Shown here: positions 34,516 through 42,427 of the stretch, in pieces
Layout: every line of letters begins with the position of its first letter
Position numbering within the stretch: the first letter of the stretch is position 1
Assembly (NCBI RefSeq): GCF_029836165.1
Contig: NZ_JAOEBG010000006.1
Coordinates: 186,001-250,000, forward strand
Reading direction: 5' to 3'
DNA length: 64,000 nt
Source of the DNA: Pseudomonas sp. GD04091
Lineage (GTDB): Bacteria > Pseudomonadota > Gammaproteobacteria > Pseudomonadales > Pseudomonadaceae
Position numbers and translations under genes: made by a program
The notes under the pieces: model-generated
What the model was told of the DNA's origin: nothing
Seen by the model: the letters and a program-made list of their open reading frames with translations, nothing else
Database searches by the model: none

Positions 34516-35457
34516 ATGCGCAAAGCTTCCTACAGCAATAATTCAGTGGCTTCCTTATCTATGCTTCCACGCTTGAAGTTTCTCCAGCGTTGCCGCTCCA
34601 GAGTTGCCCTGCTGCGCTGGATGACGGCGCTGCTGTGCGTAGCATCGCTGGCGGCGAACCTGCTGTGCTACCTGCGCGCCCAGCCCCTGTCGGCAAGCGT
34701 GCTGCTGCTGCAACTGGTGGCGATGATTGGTGTGGGCTGGCACCTGCGGCACTGGGCCCGTTCCATCAGCCTGCGCCCGTCGGAACTGGCCAACCGCATG
34801 CTCCAGGTGCAGGAGAGCGAGCGCCAGCGCCTGAGCCGCGAACTGCACGACGACATCGGCCAGCTGCTGACGGCCGCCAAGCTTCAGCTCGACTGGCTGC
34901 AGCGGCGAGTACCTGCCGAACTGCAGGCACACTGCACCACCCTGCGCAGCACCCTGGACCACACGCTGGGCAATGTGCGCGACGTTTCCGCGATCCTCAA
35001 TCCTCGGCAGCTGGCCAGCCTCGGCCTGGAAGCGAGCTTGCGCGCGCACCTGCTACGCACGCTGGAGAACAGCGACGTGCACTGGAGCCTGGAGTGCCAC
35101 CAACGCCTGGGGGGGATCAGCGAGGAAGTCAGCATGGCCGCCTTCCGTATCACCCAGGAAGCGGTCACCAACATGCTGCGCCATGCCCATGCCCGCAACC
35201 TGGTGGTGCGCCTGCAGCGCACGCCGGCCGGGCTTGCCTTGTCGGTTCAGGATGATGGCGCAGGTTTCGTGCCGGCCCCCGCACCCGCCGAAGCCGGCCA
35301 GCGCGGCATGGCCGGCATGCTGGAACGTGCAACTGCCTTGCAGGGCAGCCTGACCATCACCAGCCAGCCTGGCCAGGGCACCCAGATCGACGCCCTCTTC
35401 CCATGGCCGCCACGCAGCCAAGAACGCGCCAGGACTTCTGTTGCCGATGACCTGTAG
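34516..35457 (+). CDS. NarL-type sensor histidine kinase
   Basis: About 313 residues from ATG 34516; starts at TTG 34453 or ATG 34561 are possible and none has a strong ribosome site. Two membrane helices (MTALLCVASLAANLLCYL and ASVLLLQLVAMIGVGWHL) are joined by a very short loop, so there is no periplasmic sensor domain. The HisKA_3 dimerisation box has His111 in ERQRLSRELHDDIGQLL. The ATPase has ITQEAVTNMLRHAHA (N-box), QDDGAGF (G1) and GQRGMAGMLERA (G2). Its stop overlaps the next gene's start by 11 bp, so they are translationally coupled partners. The signal is unknown. Confidence 0.88.
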   Translation: MRKASYSNNSVASLSMLPRLKFLQRCRSRVALLRWMTALLCVASLAANLLCYLRAQPLSASVLLLQLVAMIGVGWHLRHWARSISLRPSELANRMLQVQESERQRLSRELHDDIGQLLTAAKLQLDWLQRRVPAELQAHCTTLRSTLDHTLGNVRDVSAILNPRQLASLGLEASLRAHLLRTLENSDVHWSLECHQRLGGISEEVSMAAFRITQEAVTNMLRHAHARNLVVRLQRTPAGLALSVQDDGAGFVPAPAPAEAGQRGMAGMLERATALQGSLTITSQPGQGTQIDALFPWPPRSQERARTSVADDL

Positions 35458-36106
35458 ATTATTGCTGGTAGACGACCACTCCTTGATACGTGCTGGTGTT
35501 CGGGCATTGGTATCGGACATTCCCGGCTACACCGTGATCGGTGAAGCCGATGATGGCAGCCAGTTGCTGGAGCAGGTTCGCCAACTGGCGCCGGATATCG
35601 TCCTGCTGGACATTTCCATGCGCTCGACCAGCGGCCTCGATGCCCTGACACAACTGCGCGCCAGCGGCTGCACCTGCAAAGTGCTGATTCTTTCGATGCA
35701 CACCGACCCGGACCTGATCATGCGCGCACTGGAAAGCGGCGCCCATGGCTACCTGCTCAAGGACACCACGGCCACCGAACTGGAACAGGCCCTTAGCGCA
35801 CTGCGCAACGACGAACGCTACCTCAGCCCGGCCATCGCCCACACCGTGATCAACCAGGCACTGCTGCGCGCGCAGAACAGCAAGCAACCCAATGACGAGC
35901 GCCACAACCTCACCGCACGCCAGCTCGAGATTCTGCGCCTGATCGTGCGCGGCAAATCCACCCGGGAAATCGCCAACGGCCTGGGATTGTCGATCAAGAC
36001 CGTGGAAACCCATCGCTCCCAGATCATGAAGCGCCTGCAGATCTTCGATGTGGCAGGCCTGGTGCTGTTCGCCGTGCGCGAGCGAATCATCAGCCTCGAC
36101 GACTGA
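35447..36106 (+). CDS. LuxR/NarL-family response regulator
   Basis: A 219-residue regulator from ATG 35447, inside the end of the kinase gene. The receiver has acidic residues D9-D10, phosphoacceptor D55 in VLLDISM, the T/S position in LILSMHT and the Lys in YLLKDTT. The C-terminal LuxR helix-turn-helix reads LTARQLEILRLIVRGKSTREIANGLGLSIKTVETH in pattern (about 153-190). It is certainly the partner of the preceding kinase. Its last 17 bp overlap the converging lipid kinase gene. Targets are unknown. Confidence 0.92.
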   Translation: MTCRLLLVDDHSLIRAGVRALVSDIPGYTVIGEADDGSQLLEQVRQLAPDIVLLDISMRSTSGLDALTQLRASGCTCKVLILSMHTDPDLIMRALESGAHGYLLKDTTATELEQALSALRNDERYLSPAIAHTVINQALLRAQNSKQPNDERHNLTARQLEILRLIVRGKSTREIANGLGLSIKTVETHRSQIMKRLQIFDVAGLVLFAVRERIISLDD

Positions 36107-36977
36107 GCAGCGGCGAATCCACGGGCAGGTGCACATGCAATGCCCGCGGCAAGGCCTCGAACCGCAGGCTGTCGGCCTGCAGGGGTTCGCCATCGAGATT
36201 CATGTCCAGCCCTTGCGCGCTCTTGATCTCCACCCATGGCAGACGGGCGCGCACGAACAGGCCTTCACCAGCCAGCAGGTCACGCAATGCCCCAGTCATT
36301 TCCTGAGGCGCCGGCAGGATACCGATGTCCAGCAGGCCGTCATCGACCTTGGCATCCGGGCACAGCACATGGCCCCCACCGGCCTGGCTCCCGTTGCCGA
36401 TCCCCAGCGCCAGCAGATCGCCCTGCCACTGGAAGCCAGGTCCGTGCAGCTCCACCGATGCGGCCTGCAGCTCACTGAATCGCGACAGCCCCGTGAACAG
36501 ATAGGCGGCCGCCCCCAACACCTTCTTCAGGTCTTCGGAGGTGCTGGCCGTGACCTGGCTGCCGAAGCCGCCAGTGGCCATGTTCAGGAACAACTGATCC
36601 CCCACACGCCCCAGATCGATCGGCTGCGCCGGCACCTCCAGGAGGGCGAGGGCGGCTGCCGGCTCCAGAGGAACCGCCGCGGCCCTGGCGAAGTCATTGG
36701 CCGTACCCAGCGGCAGCAGGGCCAGGCTGGCCTGGGTAGCGGCCAAGGCCATGGCCTCGGCCACGTCGCGCAGCGTGCCGTCGCCACCTCCCGCCACCAC
36801 ATGGCCGTACCCGGCCTGCAGCGCCTCGTCGACCAGGCGCTGGGCATCACCGCCCTCCCAGGTCAGCCGCACATCGAGTGTCCATCCGCGCTCGCGCAAT
36901 TGGGCCACAGCAGCGCGCACCTCGTCGTTGGTGGCCTGTTTGCCATGCAGGATCAGCAATGCCTTGCGCTCGTTCAT
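36090..36977 (-). CDS. yegS: YegS-family lipid kinase
   Basis: A 295-residue member of the diacylglycerol/sphingosine kinase superfamily; E. coli YegS phosphorylates phosphatidylglycerol in vitro. The nucleotide-binding motif GGGDGTLRDVAEA is intact, followed by LLPLGTANDFARA. The C-terminal beta-sandwich contains DVELHGPGFQW-like and LGIGNGSQAGGG segments. It overlaps the response regulator's 3' end by 17 bp, tail to tail. Confidence 0.9.
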   Translation of the reverse strand: MNERKALLILHGKQATNDEVRAAVAQLRERGWTLDVRLTWEGGDAQRLVDEALQAGYGHVVAGGGDGTLRDVAEAMALAATQASLALLPLGTANDFARAAAVPLEPAAALALLEVPAQPIDLGRVGDQLFLNMATGGFGSQVTASTSEDLKKVLGAAAYLFTGLSRFSELQAASVELHGPGFQWQGDLLALGIGNGSQAGGGHVLCPDAKVDDGLLDIGILPAPQEMTGALRDLLAGEGLFVRARLPWVEIKSAQGLDMNLDGEPLQADSLRFEALPRALHVHLPVDSPLLSRRG

Positions 36978-37057
36978 TGTCGCGCTCCCCAGAAGTCACA
37001 CAGAAAAGGCCTACTGCAATCTCGACCATCGAAGCGCACAGATTGCTCCATGCCTAC

Positions 37058-37077
37058 GTGAAACTGGTCGGTTTCAC
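37058..37077. promoter_or_regulatory. Inverted repeat GTGAAAC-N6-GTTTCAC, possible operator
   Basis: A perfect 7-bp inverted repeat with a 6-bp spacer lies in the 274-bp divergent region between yegS and the mannose-sugar nucleotide gene, 175 bp before the latter's start. The geometry suits a dimeric regulator. It resembles a PsrA box, but the spacer is two bases too long. Confidence 0.4.
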
Positions 37078-37251
37078 ACAAATACCATTGAAAGGTGAGT
37101 CTTACAGGTGCATCATCCGACAAATATTTGGCCTTCACGGACGATGCCGCTCATAAAAGTCATTTTATTGACTTTCTGCCGCCAGATGCCTGACAGGTCG
37201 TGATTCCCTTGCATTGCGCTGCCCGCAGCGCCCTGATTCGAGGCTTTGACC

Positions 37252-38706
37252 ATGAGCGTTCTGATCCCCTGTATCATCGCCGGCGGTGCCGGCACTCGCC
37301 TGTGGCCGGTATCGCGCGAAGCGATGCCCAAGCCGTTCATGCGTCTGCCCGATGGCATGAGCCTGCTGCAGAAGACCTTCAGCCGCGCCAGCCAGTTGCC
37401 CGGCGTGGAACGGGTACTCACGGTGACCAACCGCGACGTGTTCTTCCGCACCCAGGATGAGTACCGCCAGGTCGGCAGCCATCGACTCGTCCTCGACTTC
37501 ATCCTTGAACCTTTCGGCCGCAACACGGCCCCCGCCATTGCCGCCGCGGCCCTGCACTGCGCCCGCCTGCATGGCGAAGACAGCCTGCTACTGGTCATGC
37601 CGGCCGATCACCTGATCCAGGATCAGGGAGCATTCGAACAGGCCGTGGAGCGGGCCATGCAGTTGGCCGGACAGGGCTGGCTCACTACCTTCGGCCTGTT
37701 GCCGACCCGCGCGGAAACAGGCTTCGGCTACATCGAGCGAGGCCCGTCGATCAGCACCGACGGCTATCAGGTCGTACGCTTCGTCGAAAAACCCGACGCC
37801 GACACCGCGCAGGCTTACCTGGACAGCGGCCGCCACCTCTGGAACGCCGGCATGTTCTGCCTGCGGGTCGGGACCGTGCTACAGGAACTGCAGGCACATG
37901 CGCCAGAACTACTGGACCTCGTGGCCCAGTGCCTGGAACAGAGCCAGGTCAAGGAAGGCACGAACGGCCTGCAGGTGGAACTCGTCCCCGACAGCTTCGA
38001 GCAAGTCCCCGATATTTCCATCGACTACGCCCTCATGGAGCCCTCCTCCCAGGTGGCCGTGGTGCCCTGCGACATTGGCTGGAGCGATATCGGCAGCTGG
38101 GAAGCGGTGCGCGAGCTGCGCCCGAGCGACAGCCAGGGCAACCACTGCAACGGCGAAACTGTGCTGCACGACGTGAGCAACTGCTACATCGACTCGCCAC
38201 GACGGCTGGTGGGCGCCGTGGGCCTGGACAACCTGATCGTCATCGATACGCCTGACGCCCTGCTGATCGCCGATGCCGCACGCAGCCAGGAGGTCAAGGT
38301 GATCGCCCAGCAGCTCAAGCGCCAAGGCCACGATGCCTATCGACTGCACCGCACCGTGACCCGCCCCTGGGGCCTGTACACCGTGCTCGAGGAAGGGCCA
38401 CGGTTCAAGATCAAACGCATCATGGTCCGCCCCGGAGAATCGCTGTCGCTGCAGATGCATCACCACCGCAGCGAGCACTGGATCGTGGTCAGCGGCATGG
38501 CCTGCGTGACCAATGGCGAAGAGGAGTTCTTGCTCGACACCAACGAGTCCACCTTCATCAAGCCCGGGCGCACCCACCGCCTGACCAACCCCGGCGTCAT
38601 CGACCTGGTGATGATCGAGGTGCAGAGCGGCGAATACCTGGGCGAAGACGACATCGTGCGCTTTACTGATATCTATGGACGCGCCCCGGCAGCAGCATCT
38701 GCTTGA
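37252..38706 (+). CDS. Mannose-1-phosphate guanylyltransferase / mannose-6-phosphate isomerase
   Basis: Bifunctional AlgA/PslB/WbpW-type enzyme that makes GDP-mannose, the donor for alginate, Psl-like or A-band polysaccharides. ATG 37252 (GAGG 8 bp upstream) gives 484 residues. The N-terminal nucleotidyltransferase has IAGGAGTRLWPVSREAMPKP, GRNTAPAIA, VRFVEKP and NAGMF. The C-terminal cupin isomerase domain has LQMHHHRSEHWIVVSG and the K/R-rich TRPWG. The only apparent partner is the glycosyltransferase 62 bp downstream, so which polymer it serves is open. Confidence 0.9.
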   Translation: MSVLIPCIIAGGAGTRLWPVSREAMPKPFMRLPDGMSLLQKTFSRASQLPGVERVLTVTNRDVFFRTQDEYRQVGSHRLVLDFILEPFGRNTAPAIAAAALHCARLHGEDSLLLVMPADHLIQDQGAFEQAVERAMQLAGQGWLTTFGLLPTRAETGFGYIERGPSISTDGYQVVRFVEKPDADTAQAYLDSGRHLWNAGMFCLRVGTVLQELQAHAPELLDLVAQCLEQSQVKEGTNGLQVELVPDSFEQVPDISIDYALMEPSSQVAVVPCDIGWSDIGSWEAVRELRPSDSQGNHCNGETVLHDVSNCYIDSPRRLVGAVGLDNLIVIDTPDALLIADAARSQEVKVIAQQLKRQGHDAYRLHRTVTRPWGLYTVLEEGPRFKIKRIMVRPGESLSLQMHHHRSEHWIVVSGMACVTNGEEEFLLDTNESTFIKPGRTHRLTNPGVIDLVMIEVQSGEYLGEDDIVRFTDIYGRAPAAASA

Positions 38707-38768
38707 CTGCCAGAGGCGCGTCTTGCCATCCAGGGCCGACACCCGGCCAACCGCGAGGATTCGGGCTC

Positions 38769-40004
38769 ATGCGCATACTCTGGACCCTGCCCTACCTGCC
38801 CTGGCCCACCACCAGCGGCAGCAAGACCCGGCAATACCACCTGTTGCGCGCCATGGCGCAGCAGGGTCACCGGATCACCTTGCTGGTGCAGTCCAAGGTC
38901 CCCTTGAGCGACGCGGCGCGCGAGGCCCTGGAGCCGTTGGTGGAGCGCCTGATCGTATTGCCCCGGCGGCCTTTGCACAGCCCGCTGAACTTGCTGGCCT
39001 CGCCCATCATCGACTACCCCATGCGCGCCATCATCAATGGCCTGGCGCCGTGCCTGAGGCACCGTTTCGAGCAACTGCTGGACGAGCCCTGGGACGTGAT
39101 CCAGATCGAGCACAGCTACAGCTTCCAGCCGTTCGAGAAGGCTTTGCAGGCCCGAGGCCTGCCCTACATGCTCAGCGAGCACTATCTCGAATCGGTGATG
39201 GGCGCCGCCTGCCATGATCGCCTGCCCCTGTGGCTGCGTCCGCTCAACGCCTTCGATCGCTGGCGCTATCGGCGCTGGGAACAACGCGTGCTGCGCCAAC
39301 CCTCCGAGGTAGTGGCGGTCAGTGCCCACGATGCCGAGCTGATCGGCCAGATCAGTGGCCGGCCGGTGAACGTGGTGGTCAACGGCGTGGATTGCGATCA
39401 CTACCAGGACGTGCGCCCTACCCCGCACAGTCAGCGCCTGCTGTTCGTCGGCAATTTCGAGTACGGCGCCAACCTGGAAGCCATCGAGTGGGCCCTGGAG
39501 GAGATCCTGCCCCAGGTCTGGATGAGCAACCCGGCGGTGCGCCTGGCGATTGCCGGACATGCGTTGCCGGCCAGCTGGAAGCTGCACTGGAACGATCCAC
39601 GGATCGAATGGATAGGCTACCGCCCCGACCTGCGCGAGCTGCAACGCCGCTCGGCGCTGTTCTTCGCGCCGTTGCGCCATGCCGGTGGCTCCAAGGTGAA
39701 GATCCTCGAAGCCATGGCTGCGGGATTGCCGGTCATCACCACCAGCATGGGCGCCTCTGGCCTGGCCATGAACAATGGCGAGCATTACCTGGGCAGCGAT
39801 GACAGCGGGCAATTGGCATTGCTGGTCACCCAACTGCTCAACCAGCCCTGGCGCATGTGCCAGCTCAGCGAAGCCGGGCGCCAGTTCGCCCGTCAGCGTC
39901 ACGACTGGAGTGTCGCCGCCCAGCAGCTGGAAAACGTGCACATGCGCCTGACCCAGTTGGCACCGGCAGGCGCGACGCCCTCTACCGGGGTGCTAGCCAA
40001 GTAG
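38769..40004 (+). CDS. Group-1 (GT4-like) glycosyltransferase
   Basis: A 411-residue GT-B protein starting at ATG 38769 (MRILWTLPYLPWPTTSGSK) behind GAGG. The N-terminal Rossmann half opens with the usual glycine-rich acceptor loop. The C-terminal half has VVNGVDCDHY, LLFVGNFEYGANLEAIEWAL, and the donor site FAPLRHAGGSKVKILEAMAAGLPVIT in pattern (HxGG and E-x7-E). There are no membrane helices, so it is cytosolic or peripheral. Its linkage to the GDP-mannose gene suggests a mannosyltransferase, which is inference. It overlaps moeA tail to tail by 12 bp. Confidence 0.88.
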   Translation: MRILWTLPYLPWPTTSGSKTRQYHLLRAMAQQGHRITLLVQSKVPLSDAAREALEPLVERLIVLPRRPLHSPLNLLASPIIDYPMRAIINGLAPCLRHRFEQLLDEPWDVIQIEHSYSFQPFEKALQARGLPYMLSEHYLESVMGAACHDRLPLWLRPLNAFDRWRYRRWEQRVLRQPSEVVAVSAHDAELIGQISGRPVNVVVNGVDCDHYQDVRPTPHSQRLLFVGNFEYGANLEAIEWALEEILPQVWMSNPAVRLAIAGHALPASWKLHWNDPRIEWIGYRPDLRELQRRSALFFAPLRHAGGSKVKILEAMAAGLPVITTSMGASGLAMNNGEHYLGSDDSGQLALLVTQLLNQPWRMCQLSEAGRQFARQRHDWSVAAQQLENVHMRLTQLAPAGATPSTGVLAK

Positions 40005-41213
40005 CTCGCTGAATGGGATGAACCAGACCGGTTCACCCTGTCGTGGCGTACTGCCCTCGCGTACTTCCACCACCCCATCGGCCCAGGCCGCGCTGCGCAG
40101 CACGCCGGAGCTCTGGTTCTTGTAGATGCGCACCCGACCGTCCTCGATCCGCGCCCGCAGGTACTCCCGGCGCGTCCCGGGCTTTGGCCAGTCGAAGCCG
40201 GCCGGCACGCTGAAGCGCAGCGGCGTGACATTGGCGACACCCAGGCGACGCAACAGATAAGGGCGAGCCAGCAGGCCGAAGGTGACCAGGGTCGAGGCCG
40301 GGTTGCCGGGCAAGCCAATCACCGGCACGCCTTGGTAGTGACCAAAGGTCAGTGGCTTGCCCGGCTTGATCGCGAGCTTCCACAGCGCCAGCTCGCCCGC
40401 TTCGCGCAGGGCCATGCCGAGGAAATCGGCCTCGCCCACCGACACGCCACCGGTGGACAGGATCAGATCGACACTGCCCAGCGCGGCCAGACACTGACGG
40501 GTACGCTCGAGGTCGTCCGGAAGGATACCGGCATCCACCACTTCGCAGCCCAGGCGCTGCAGCCAGCTGACCAGCAGTCGCCGGTTGCTGTTGTAGATCT
40601 GCCCCGGCCCCAGCGGCAGACCAGGCTCGACCAGCTCGTCTCCGGTAGACAGCACGGCGACGCGAGGTCGGCGGCGCACTTCAAGCTCACCAAACCCCAG
40701 GGTCGCGGCCAGGCCGAGCTGAATCGGACCAAGGCGCGTGCCGGCATTCAACACTTGCTCGCCGATACGGGTTTCCTGGCCCTTGGGGCGAACGTTCTGT
40801 GCCAGCGCCAGGGGTTCGAGCAAGCGTACGCGGCCATCCTCGAGCACCTCGGTGTTTTCCTGCATCTCCACACAGTCGGCACCTTCCGGCAACGGCGCAC
40901 CCGTGAAGATCCGGGCACAGGTACCGGGCTCCAGGGGCTGGGGCGCATGGCCGGCGAAGATGCGCTGGGTGACCCGCAGCGGTTCGCCCTGCCAGTCGGC
41001 CAGGCGCAGGGCGTAGCCGTCCATGGCGCTGTTGGGCCAGGGCGGCAGGTCGAGCCCGGCCACCAGCGCCTGGGCGAGGACACGACCCTCGGCATCGGCC
41101 AGGGCCACCGTCTCGGTATCGCCAATGGGTGCCGCATCCGCCAGCGCCAGCAGACGCTCCAGTGCCTCTTCCACCGGCATCAGGGGCCGGCTCAGCTCAG
41201 CCACGGCTGTCAC
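39993..41213 (-). CDS. moeA: Molybdopterin molybdenumtransferase MoeA
   Basis: Inserts molybdate into adenylated molybdopterin to finish the Mo cofactor. The 406-residue protein has the MoeA order: N-terminal PWPNSAMDGYALR, beta-barrel insert, and the MPT-binding domain with VAVLSTGDELVEPG, ILSTGGVSVGEADF and GLPGNPAST. Its start overlaps the end of moaB by 17 bp, so the two are co-translated. Confidence 0.95.
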   Translation of the reverse strand: MTAVAELSRPLMPVEEALERLLALADAAPIGDTETVALADAEGRVLAQALVAGLDLPPWPNSAMDGYALRLADWQGEPLRVTQRIFAGHAPQPLEPGTCARIFTGAPLPEGADCVEMQENTEVLEDGRVRLLEPLALAQNVRPKGQETRIGEQVLNAGTRLGPIQLGLAATLGFGELEVRRRPRVAVLSTGDELVEPGLPLGPGQIYNSNRRLLVSWLQRLGCEVVDAGILPDDLERTRQCLAALGSVDLILSTGGVSVGEADFLGMALREAGELALWKLAIKPGKPLTFGHYQGVPVIGLPGNPASTLVTFGLLARPYLLRRLGVANVTPLRFSVPAGFDWPKPGTRREYLRARIEDGRVRIYKNQSSGVLRSAAWADGVVEVREGSTPRQGEPVWFIPFSELLG

Positions 41214-41736
41214 AGGCCGCGGCCTGCTTCAGGTGCGGTACGAAATTGCACGGGCGGTGGCGGGCGTCCAGTTGCTCGGCGAGGATGCCATCCCAACCCG
41301 TGCGCACGGCATTGGTCGAGCCCGGCAGACAGCAGACCAAGGTGCCATTGGCCAGGCCGGCCAGGGCACGGGACTGCACGGTGGAGGTGCCGATGTCGGC
41401 CACCGAGATCTGCCGGAACAGTTCGCCAAAGCCCTCGACCTGCTTGTCCAGCAAACACGCCACGGCTTCCGGCGTGCTGTCACGGCCGGTGAAACCGGTG
41501 CCGCCGGTGATCAGCACCACCTGCACCTGATCGTCGGCGATCCAGGTCGCGACCTGGGCGCGGATCTTGTACAGGTCGTCCTTGAGCAACACGCGCTCGG
41601 CCAGGCGGTGCCCGGCGGCATTCAGGCGGTCGACGAACAGCTGTCCAGAGGTATCGGTGTCGAAGGTACGTGTGTCGCTGACCGTGAGCACGGCGATGTT
41701 CAGCGGCACGAAAGGAGTATCTGCCTTGGCTTTCAT
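41197..41736 (-). CDS. moaB: Molybdenum cofactor biosynthesis protein MoaB
   Basis: A 179-residue MogA/MoaB-type protein involved in molybdopterin adenylylation. Motifs: NIAVLTVSDTRTFDTDTSG at the N-terminus, VLITGGTGFTGRDSTPEAV in the middle and GSTNAVRTGWDGILAEQLD near the end. It is first in the moaB-moeA operon. The 181-bp upstream region is shared with a divergent small lipoprotein gene. Confidence 0.93.
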   Translation of the reverse strand: MKAKADTPFVPLNIAVLTVSDTRTFDTDTSGQLFVDRLNAAGHRLAERVLLKDDLYKIRAQVATWIADDQVQVVLITGGTGFTGRDSTPEAVACLLDKQVEGFGELFRQISVADIGTSTVQSRALAGLANGTLVCCLPGSTNAVRTGWDGILAEQLDARHRPCNFVPHLKQAAACDSRG

Positions 41737-41917
41737 GGGGGTTCCGTCGCGAGGGAATGCAGGTTGTGCGCTGTTATATCACAGGCCATCGACCAGCAAG
41801 CCCGGCCTTGTTCTTGGTCAATGCCACCACGATGGCGCTATGCTGCACTGTGCAAGGAACTTGCGTGGACGCCCTGCGTCTTAATGACATCTAGCACCAT
41901 CGCACTGGAGAAACACG

Positions 41918-42139
41918 ATGATCCAACGGACCCTTCCCGCCTTCCTGCTTGCCCTGGGCCTGGGCGCCCTCGCCGGCTGCGCCTCGCCGACCGTCATTAC
42001 CCTGAACGACGGTCGCGAGATCCAGGCGGTGGACACCCCGAAATACGATGACGACTCTGGTTTCTACGAGTTTGAACAGCTCGACGGCAAGCGCACGCGC
42101 ATCAACAAGGACCAGATCCGCACCGTCAAGGAGCTGTGA
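41918..42139 (+). CDS. YgdI/YgdR-family small lipoprotein
   Basis: A 73-residue protein with a lipoprotein signal ending LAGC (Cys at about 22). The mature part is an SH3-like fold of the YgdI/YgdR type: PTVITLNDGREIQAVDTPKYDDDSGFYEFEQ in pattern, ending in KDQIRTVKEL. These are abundant envelope lipoproteins without an assigned role. Ser/Pro after the Cys (no Asp at +2) favours outer-membrane sorting. Confidence 0.92.
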   Translation: MIQRTLPAFLLALGLGALAGCASPTVITLNDGREIQAVDTPKYDDDSGFYEFEQLDGKRTRINKDQIRTVKEL

Positions 42140-42221
42140 TTCAGCCCTGCGTTTTTAGCGCAACTCCTTTTTGCAACAAGGGGTTGCGTTGAAAAAATCG
42201 ATGCAGTAGGATTTCGGAAAT

Positions 42222-42298
42222 CGGAGTGTAGCGCAGCCAGGTAGCGCGTCTCGTTCGGGACGAGAAGGCCGCAGGTTCGAATCCTGTCTCTCCGACCA
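42222..42298 (+). tRNA. tRNA-Pro (CGG)
   Basis: A 77-nt cloverleaf with encoded CCA at 42296-42298. The acceptor stem CGGAGTG pairs with CTCTCCG-type sequence allowing wobble. The anticodon arm TCTCG-TTCGGGA-CGAGA gives anticodon CGG at 42256-42258. The T loop GGTTCGAATCC is standard. A strong terminator follows within 10 bp. The 3' end shows no sign of an integrated element. Confidence 0.96.
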
Positions 42299-42306
42299 GA
42301 TCCCAC

Positions 42307-42333
42307 AAAAAACCCGCCTCGAGCGGGTTTTTT
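42307..42333 (+). terminator. Terminator of tRNA-Pro
   Basis: AAAACCCGC-CTCGA-GCGGGTTTTTT: a short GC-rich stem followed by a T run, directly after the tRNA. Confidence 0.92.
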
Positions 42334-42427
42334 GTTGCCTGCGAAATGGCTTGTAGCTCACCGCTGTCACGCTCGTTGCCCGCAGCAAATTGCCAGGCGT
42401 GACAGCGGTCTCTCGCAAGGCCGAGGC

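Noticed and set aside
42222-42298. tRNA-Pro as an island attachment site
   Set aside because: The gene is intact, followed at once by its own terminator and then core genes; no integrase or composition change is seen beside it.
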